A stretch of DNA of 64,000 bases, taken from the NCBI RefSeq assembly GCF_018263855.1, contig NZ_CP073318.1, positions 806,001 through 870,000 on the forward strand. The letters are read 5' to 3'. The position numbers and the translations under genes are program-made. The notes under the pieces are model-generated. The model made no database searches, had not been told where the DNA came from, and worked only from the letters and a program-made list of their open reading frames with translations. Of this stretch, positions 58,919 to 64,000 are shown piece after piece. Within the stretch, counting starts at the first letter, position 1. The number at the start of each line of letters is the position of its first letter. This DNA is from Kutzneria sp. CA-103260. Lineage in GTDB: Bacteria; Actinomycetota; Actinomycetes; Mycobacteriales; Pseudonocardiaceae.

Positions 58919-59976
58919 CAGTTCCCCCTCAGCCCGGCCAGCACCTGGTCCACGTCCGGCAGCGGCGTGCCGAGATAACCAGCCTTCACCGCGTGCTCCA
59001 GCAGCCGGCGCAGGAAGGCCTGGCCGGTGGCGGGCGGCTTTGTCGTCATGAAGCGTTCGGTTTCCTTGCGGTCAAAGGTGATCCGCCGGCGGAAGTAGCT
59101 CTCGTAGAGCACGACCACCTTGTCGTGGTAGGCCCGTTCGCTGGCCGGCAGCCGCTGCGGGTCGAACGCTGTGGGCGAGACGAACCGGGGTACGTGGAAG
59201 GACGGGAACTCGGCCAGCACATCGGAAAAATCACGCAGGCTCAGGCCGCCGCCGACGGCGTGGAAGGTCCGCCCCTCGGCCTCGCCGAACCGGTCGACCG
59301 TCGCGGTGACCACGTCGGCGACGTGATCGACCGGCACCAGGTCCAGCATGGCGTCGAAGTGGCCGGGAACGGACCGGACCCGGCCCTGGGTGGTCAGTTT
59401 CAGCACCACGTAGATGTTCTTGAAGTCGCGGACCACGCCGGTGCGGGCCGCGCCGACGACGATGCTCGGACGCACCGCCGCCACCGGCAAGCCGTCGGCA
59501 GAAGCCTTGCGCACCAACGTTTCCGCACGCAGCTTGCTCTCTTCGTAGTGGTTGCCCATCCGTTGCCCGACGTCCAGCTCGCTCTCGGCGATGGTGCCCG
59601 AGCGCTCGCCGCACACGTAGGCCGTGCCCACGTGCACCAGGGGAGTGGCGTGCGTACGGGCCAGCTCGATCACGTGCCGCGTGCCGTCCACATTGACCTG
59701 CTGGTACAGCGCCTCGGGCCGGCCGAAGTCGGTGATCGCCGCGCAGTGCACGATGTGGTCGACGCGGCCGGGCAGTTCCAGGCCGAGCCCCGGCTTCGTG
59801 ACATCGCCGTTGACCAGCCGCAGGCGGTCCTTGGGCGCACGCAGCGGGCGGCCGTTGTTGCCGATCAGCTCCGGAACGCGGTGCACGACCCCGAGCACGT
59901 CGTGCCCGGCGGCCAGCAGCCGCGCCACCACCTCGGCCCCGACCAGGCCGGACGCCCCGGTCACCAGGACGGTCAT
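58918..59976 (-). CDS. Extended SDR / thioester reductase-like enzyme
   Basis: The 352-residue protein has TGASGLVGAEVVARLLAAG (residues 6-24, NAD(P) site), VDHIVHCAAITDFG, VGTAYVCGE and YEESK (YxxxK catalytic pair), as in extended SDRs and the terminal reductase domains of NRPS/FAR-type proteins. Those reductases take acyl-ACP thioesters to aldehydes or alcohols with NADPH, so it may reduce the ACP-bound acyl chain. Alternatively it is a sterol/epimerase-type SDR. ATG overlaps the ACP stop by 4 nt; the coupling to an ACP supports the thioester role. Confidence 0.85.
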   Translation of the reverse strand: MTVLVTGASGLVGAEVVARLLAAGHDVLGVVHRVPELIGNNGRPLRAPKDRLRLVNGDVTKPGLGLELPGRVDHIVHCAAITDFGRPEALYQQVNVDGTRHVIELARTHATPLVHVGTAYVCGERSGTIAESELDVGQRMGNHYEESKLRAETLVRKASADGLPVAAVRPSIVVGAARTGVVRDFKNIYVVLKLTTQGRVRSVPGHFDAMLDLVPVDHVADVVTATVDRFGEAEGRTFHAVGGGLSLRDFSDVLAEFPSFHVPRFVSPTAFDPQRLPASERAYHDKVVVLYESYFRRRITFDRKETERFMTTKPPATGQAFLRRLLEHAVKAGYLGTPLPDVDQVLAGLRGN

Positions 59977-60245
59977 CGGACCGCCCCCAAATCCCCGGCC
60001 CCCAGATCCCCGGCCGCCAGTTGTTCGGCCACCAGGTCGACGACGTCGCCGACGGTGGTCACCGCGGCCAGCCGGCTCTCGTCCAGGGCGGCCAGGGCGA
60101 AGTGCCGCTCCAGCGCGATGGACAGCTCGATCAGCCGCACCGAGTCGTAGGCGAGGTCGGCGACCAGGCGGGTGTCGGCGCGCAGCTCGGCGCGCGGGCT
60201 CGGCGCCATCGCGGCCACGATGGCGTGCACCTCGGTGTTGGTCAT
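59973..60245 (-). CDS. Acyl carrier protein
   Basis: The 90-residue acidic protein has the phosphopantetheine site LAYDSVRLIEL with Ser35, followed by helix II/III of the ACP fold (LDESRLAAVTTVGDVVDLVA). It carries the acyl chain as a thioester after activation by the FAAL. It is a discrete ACP without PKS neighbours. AAGGGGATCGAC precedes the ATG. It overlaps the SDR gene downstream and lies 11 bp after the nucleotidyltransferase gene. The C-terminus ends in two short GDLGAGDLGA-like repeats. Confidence 0.93.
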   Translation of the reverse strand: MTNTEVHAIVAAMAPSPRAELRADTRLVADLAYDSVRLIELSIALERHFALAALDESRLAAVTTVGDVVDLVAEQLAAGDLGAGDLGAVR

Positions 60246-60256
60246 GTCGATCCCCT

Positions 60257-61879
60257 TCAGGCCACGTGCGGCTGGCGGCCGCCGCTGGTCAACAGGTCGC
60301 GGGCCTCGTCGATGGGCAGGTCGGCGTCCAGGTAGGCGCCCAGCCGCAGCCAGTCGTAGCCGATGGCCAGGGTCTGCTCCCAGGCCCGCGTGGAGTCGAA
60401 CGAGGAGGGGAACACCAGCGAGCCGGTGGCCGTGCGGGTGAGGGCGACCAGCCGTTTCAGGTCCGCCAGCAACGACTTCGCCTGCTCGGGGCTGCCCAGC
60501 TCGGAAGTGTCGATGGACGCCGCCAGGGCGCGGATCGGCTGCACTTCTTCGGGCAGCAGCCGCAGCCGCCGCACGACGTCGGAGTCGGGCGGCAGCGGGT
60601 TCACGCCGTACGCGCTGAGCAGGCCGCGGGCGCACACCAGCAGCACCCGGTGGGCCGACAGCTGCGCAACCCGCCACTGGCCGCGGGCGACCGCGCCGGA
60701 CAGGTCTTCCAGCACGTTCTCGATCAGCACGTTGGACCACATCAGGTTCATCGCGGCGGCCCCGAACCGGGTCGCCGGCAGCGGCACCAGCTCCACCGCG
60801 CGGTCATCCCCGACCTCGGCCCCGTGCAGCTGGACCGACGGCCGTGCCCGGCTGGGCGGCGGGCTGATCGGGCCGGTGGGCGCGCCGAGCGGCAGGGCGG
60901 GGGAGACCGTGCCGCCGCCCCGCCAGGCCAGCCGGACCAGGCCCAGCCGCAGGAAGTCGGCGACCAGCTCACCGGGGTCGTCCACGGCAGTCACCGCGGC
61001 GAGGGTGTCCGGCAGCGAGCGGCCGAACACGATCGAGCGCCACATCCGGCCGGCCGTCGAGCCCAATGCGAAGACGTCCCGCTTGTCCCGCACCACGTGC
61101 ACGCGATCGCCGGTCTGCCAGGTGGTGACGCCGGCGACCCGCTCCACGCTGAGCTGGCCGACGCCGCCGGCACAGCCCGTGACGCCGAGGTCGTCGGTCA
61201 ACTGTATGCAGTCGCTCAGATACTGCTGGCCGGATCCTTCCGAAAGTGACCAGTAGCGCGCGGCCGTCTCCGCGTCGCCGATCCGATCCAGCTGCATCGA
61301 CAGCCACTTGGGCTCCAGGTACGTCTCGCCCTGCCGGGCCGCCCACGCCTTGACCGCCTGCACCAGCCCGGACCGGGCCCACGCGGCGGCCTCCTCGTGC
61401 TGGCCCAGCGCCCCCAGCGCGATGGCCTGCCGCGCCGACTGCCGGGCGTAGTGCCCCCACCAGCGGGCCATCACCCCGGCGAACTCGTCGGCCGGCAGCA
61501 TGGCCTTCACCTTGGCCACCAAGGCATCGCCGCGGATCACGTGGCTGCCGAGCAGCCGCTGGCACCGGTTGAGCAGATCCTCGTGCAGCGTGGACACCCG
61601 CCGCGCGGCCTTGGCCCGCAGCTCGGCGAACTGGGCGGCGATCTGGCCGGTGGTGCGGGTGCGCACCTCGACCCGGCGGCCGTCCACGAACAGGATCGAC
61701 GGCATGGTCGGCAGCTCGCCGTCGTCCTCGGCGATCAGCAGGAAGTCGACGTCCGAGGACGGGTTGCCGAAGCACTCGGCGATCGAGCCCTCCAGCACCA
61801 TCGCCCAGTCCGGCGCGGCGGCCACCTGCTCCAGGGTCTGCTCGGCGATCCGCCGCAGCTGGTCCTCGGACAGAATCAT
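60257..61879 (-). CDS. Nucleotidyltransferase-domain protein with embedded PqqD-like segment
   Basis: The 540-residue protein starts with an NTP_transf_2-type domain: LEGSIAECFGNPSSDVDFLL (Gly31-Ser32 and Asp43-x-Asp45). Residues ~90-230 are helical, HEPN-like. Residues ~248-320 (RVAGVTTWQTGDRVHVVRDK, then FALGSTAGRMWRSIVFGRSL) follow the PqqD/RRE winged-helix pattern (strand, strand, aLGxxaxxmW..l..g.s, fl..LG.v). The rest is helical. It could transfer a nucleotidyl group to a small molecule or to the ACP-bound product. The PqqD-like call is from the pattern only. ATG overlaps the FAAL stop (ATGA). I know no characterised protein of this architecture. Confidence 0.7.
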   Translation of the reverse strand: MILSEDQLRRIAEQTLEQVAAAPDWAMVLEGSIAECFGNPSSDVDFLLIAEDDGELPTMPSILFVDGRRVEVRTRTTGQIAAQFAELRAKAARRVSTLHEDLLNRCQRLLGSHVIRGDALVAKVKAMLPADEFAGVMARWWGHYARQSARQAIALGALGQHEEAAAWARSGLVQAVKAWAARQGETYLEPKWLSMQLDRIGDAETAARYWSLSEGSGQQYLSDCIQLTDDLGVTGCAGGVGQLSVERVAGVTTWQTGDRVHVVRDKRDVFALGSTAGRMWRSIVFGRSLPDTLAAVTAVDDPGELVADFLRLGLVRLAWRGGGTVSPALPLGAPTGPISPPPSRARPSVQLHGAEVGDDRAVELVPLPATRFGAAAMNLMWSNVLIENVLEDLSGAVARGQWRVAQLSAHRVLLVCARGLLSAYGVNPLPPDSDVVRRLRLLPEEVQPIRALAASIDTSELGSPEQAKSLLADLKRLVALTRTATGSLVFPSSFDSTRAWEQTLAIGYDWLRLGAYLDADLPIDEARDLLTSGGRQPHVA

Positions 61880-63555
61880 CGACTTCCTCCAGCCGCTTCG
61901 TGTTCCGGCAGCAGCACTTGTGCGTCCTTGGGCAGCCCGCCGGCCAGCAGCGAGCCGAGCAGCGCCCGCCGCGGCTTGCCGCTGGTGGTCCGGGCGACCA
62001 GTCCGCTGCGCCCGCTGACCACGGTGACCGCGACGTCCTGGCCCAGCCGCGCCGTCAGCGCCTTGCGGGCCGTCGGCACCCAGTCGCCCGGCGCGGACTC
62101 GGCCAGCAGCGCGACCCGCGCGCCGCCGGCTGTCGGGGCGCTGACCACCGCGAATCGGTTGCGGGCCAAGCCTGTTTCCTGCGCCACGGCCGCCTCCAGG
62201 TCCTCGACGTAGACGCTGCGTCCGCGCACTTTGAGGCTGTCGCCCATCCGTCCCAGCACGAACAGTTGGCCGTCGTGCAGGAAACCGGCGTCCCCGGTGC
62301 GCAGCTCGGCCCCGGCGAACCGGGTCGAGCCACCGGCCCGGCCGGCGTGGTATCCGTCCACAACGGATGGTCCGGTGACGGCGATCTCCCCGAGATACCG
62401 GGCCGGCAACGGGTTGCCCTCGTCGTCCAGGATCCGCACGGCGAAGCCGTCGCGCGGCCGGCCGCAGCCGACCACCCAGCCGGCACGGTCGCCCGGCAGC
62501 TCCTCGCCGACGCGACCCAGCCCGGTGATCGTCACCGGCTGGCCCGCGCCGAGCGTGGCCACCTCCGGCCGCACGGCCAGGGGCGCGATGTCTCCGCAGT
62601 GGGCCGTCACCGCCAGGGTTGCCTCGGCCAGCCCGTAGGCGGTGCGATACGCGCCGCGTCGGAAACCGGCAGGTTCGGTCAGTCGCGCGAAGTGGGCCAG
62701 CACCTCGGGGTCGATCAGCTCCGCGCCGACGATCAGGTTGCGCCAGCCGGACAGGTCAAGGTGTTCGATCTGCTCGGGCCGCACCCGCCGCACCGTGTAG
62801 TCCAGCGCGAACGGCGGGGCGGCGGTGTGCTGGGCGACGGCCATGCATTCCAGCCACCGCAACGGTTCCCGGATGAACTGGTTGGGCCGCATCAGCCACA
62901 GGTCGCACTGGGCGGTGATCGGCGTCAGCAGGCAGCCGATCAGTCCCATGTCGTGGTAGAGCGGCAGCCACGACGCCGTGACGTCGCCGTCCCGCCAGTC
63001 CAGCCAGTCCCGGATCAATGCGATGTTCGCAGCCAGGTTGGCCCAGGTCACCCGGGCCCCGCGCGGCGAGCCGCTGGAGCCGGAGGTGAACTGCAACAGC
63101 GCCAGCTCGCCCGGTTCCACCTGCGCCGCCTCGGTTTCCGCCTCGCGCAGCGTCCACGGCTCGCCGGCCAACCCGGCCTCGGTCATGGCCCGCGCGGTGA
63201 TCGGGGCCAGGTCGGGCGAGGTCACGGCCAGCCGCGGCGCGGCCTGGGCCAGCACGGCGGCGACGTGCGCGGCGTAGCCGTCCTCGGCGGTGAACGTGGG
63301 CGGGCTGATCAGGCACGGCGTCGCGCCGGCCACCCACACCCCGAAAAACGCCGCCAGGGCGTCGAATCCGGTCGGCACGAGCACGCAGACCACATCGCCC
63401 GGCCGCACGCCGTCCTCGATCAGCGCGGCAGCCACCCGCCGCGCCGAGCGGGCGATCTCCGGGTACTCCCGCAGTTCCCAGTCGGCGCCGGCGATCCGCA
63501 CGCCGCGGCCGGCCCGTGGCTCGCTCAGCCAGCCGGTCAGTTCTTTCGCCGTCAC
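61876..63555 (-). CDS. Fatty acyl-AMP ligase (FAAL)
   Basis: The 559-residue adenylate-forming enzyme has LLQFTSGSSGSPRGARVTW (P-loop, ~153-171), the FAAL signature SWLPLYHDMGLIG (~195-207), YGLAEATLAV, GCGRPRDGFAV, TGDAGFLHDGQLFVLGR and a C-terminal SGKPRR catalytic Lys. FAALs activate fatty acids to acyl-AMP and pass them to an ACP without CoA. It should load the ACP encoded two genes downstream. GTG start overlaps the stop of the PEP-utilising gene (GTGA). Confidence 0.92.
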   Translation of the reverse strand: MTAKELTGWLSEPRAGRGVRIAGADWELREYPEIARSARRVAAALIEDGVRPGDVVCVLVPTGFDALAAFFGVWVAGATPCLISPPTFTAEDGYAAHVAAVLAQAAPRLAVTSPDLAPITARAMTEAGLAGEPWTLREAETEAAQVEPGELALLQFTSGSSGSPRGARVTWANLAANIALIRDWLDWRDGDVTASWLPLYHDMGLIGCLLTPITAQCDLWLMRPNQFIREPLRWLECMAVAQHTAAPPFALDYTVRRVRPEQIEHLDLSGWRNLIVGAELIDPEVLAHFARLTEPAGFRRGAYRTAYGLAEATLAVTAHCGDIAPLAVRPEVATLGAGQPVTITGLGRVGEELPGDRAGWVVGCGRPRDGFAVRILDDEGNPLPARYLGEIAVTGPSVVDGYHAGRAGGSTRFAGAELRTGDAGFLHDGQLFVLGRMGDSLKVRGRSVYVEDLEAAVAQETGLARNRFAVVSAPTAGGARVALLAESAPGDWVPTARKALTARLGQDVAVTVVSGRSGLVARTTSGKPRRALLGSLLAGGLPKDAQVLLPEHEAAGGSR

Positions 63556-64000
63556 GACACGGGTTCCTGTTCGCGCTCGTCGCTCAGCACCAGCACTTCG
63601 CCGGTGGAGCCGTCGATCCGCACCCGCATGCCGCTGCGCAGCTCACGGGTGATGTCCTTGATCTGCACCACGGTCGGCACCCGCAGTTCCCGGGCCACGA
63701 TCGCCACGTGGGTCAGCGGGCTGCCGCGCTCGATCACCAGCCCGGCCGACGACGCGAGCGCGGCCACCCAGCCGGGGTCGGTGCGGTAGGCGACGAGGAT
63801 GCCGCCGTTGACCTGCTCCGGCTTGTCGGTGACGACGGCCTCGCCCTCGGCGATTCCCGGGCACGACGGCGTGCCCCGGAAGTGCTTGCGCCCCTTGCGG
63901 TCGTCGCTGTCCAGCACCCAGCCGCCGGCCGGCAGGTTGCCGTTCCAGTAGGCCGCGCCGCGCGTGGTGAACCGGGACGGCGCGCGTAGACGCTCGTCGG
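63552..64000 (-). CDS. PEP-utilising phosphohistidine-domain protein (partial)
   Basis: The gene runs off the right edge; the last 148 codons are visible. They hold the swivelling phosphohistidine domain of PEP synthase/rifampin phosphotransferase: GTPSCPGIAEGEAVV, YRTDPGWVAA, then ERGSPLTHVAIVARELRVPT with the expected catalytic His, and GSTGEVLVL. In full-length enzymes an ATP-grasp domain phosphorylates the His, which then swings to a third domain. Whether the ATP-grasp part is present lies outside the window. It is the first visible gene of the AfsA/FAAL operon and overlaps the FAAL start by 4 nt. Confidence 0.85.
   Translation of the reverse strand, partial: DERLRAPSRFTTRGAAYWNGNLPAGGWVLDSDDRKGRKHFRGTPSCPGIAEGEAVVTDKPEQVNGGILVAYRTDPGWVAALASSAGLVIERGSPLTHVAIVARELRVPTVVQIKDITRELRSGMRVRIDGSTGEVLVLSDEREQEPVS

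Noticed and set aside
55492..64000. Type I PKS or NRPS cluster
   Set aside because: Only a discrete ACP and an acyl-AMP ligase are present; no KS, AT, condensation or A-domain modules.

Overview
The window is high-GC actinobacterial chromosome. GTG starts, ATGA and GTGA gene overlaps, probable leaderless mRNAs, Tat and Sec exported multidomain hydrolases, a DUF222-HNH gene, an encapsulin with a DyP peroxidase, an LCP protein, Ku and a LigC/Prim-PolC pair all point to a filamentous actinomycete. The gene mix suggests the Pseudonocardiales; that placement is an inference. There are no rRNA or tRNA genes, no CRISPR array and no phage structural genes. At both ends a gene runs off the window.

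Layout. 0-4 kb: a partial STAS/anti-sigma kinase protein, a GT4 glycosyltransferase, an NAD-dependent oxidoreductase coupled to a DinB-like protein, a RibD-type reductase and a Cys-rich miniprotein. 4-6.2 kb: a DUF222-HNH nuclease gene bracketed by two inverted copies (about 97% identical in the core) of a ~140-bp palindrome, next to Ku. 7-13 kb: a secreted GH99-like hydrolase, a Nudix hydrolase, the DyP-encapsulin operon and an isoprenyl diphosphate synthase. 13-17 kb: an operon of secreted metallophosphoesterase, MFS carrier and anchored beta-propeller. 17-26 kb: an esterase/metallo-beta-lactamase-fold pair with an HTH regulator, a TetR/quinone-reductase pair with a clear operator, and a large PA14-containing GH3. 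26-38 kb: an ATPase regulator divergent from a degenerate response regulator, an RCC1-repeat secreted protein, HelR, a penicillin-recognising hydrolase, TetR/MalY and an ECF sigma factor. 38-48 kb: an alpha/beta hydrolase, a PI-PLC-like protein, enolase, Prim-PolC/LigC, a GH28-like protein and an ArsR/MFS pair. 49-55 kb: a radical SAM-SPASM enzyme in line with a proline iminopeptidase and an APC permease, then a DUF2071 protein and an LCP ligase.

55.5-64 kb is the most unusual region: nine tightly packed genes on the minus strand, most overlapping by 1-16 nt. In transcription order they encode a PEP-utilising phosphohistidine-domain protein (partial), a fatty acyl-AMP ligase, a nucleotidyltransferase with an embedded PqqD-like segment, an acyl carrier protein, an extended SDR reductase, a nucleoside-diphosphate-kinase-like protein, an AfsA-family butenolide synthase, a nitroreductase-fold enzyme and a UbiA prenyltransferase. 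An acyl-ACP made without a PKS or NRPS, followed by an AfsA condensation and phosphoryl/nucleotidyl chemistry, would make a small lipid or signal molecule of a kind I do not recognise. The other main novelty candidate is the palindrome-bounded HNH cassette at 4.4-6.1 kb.
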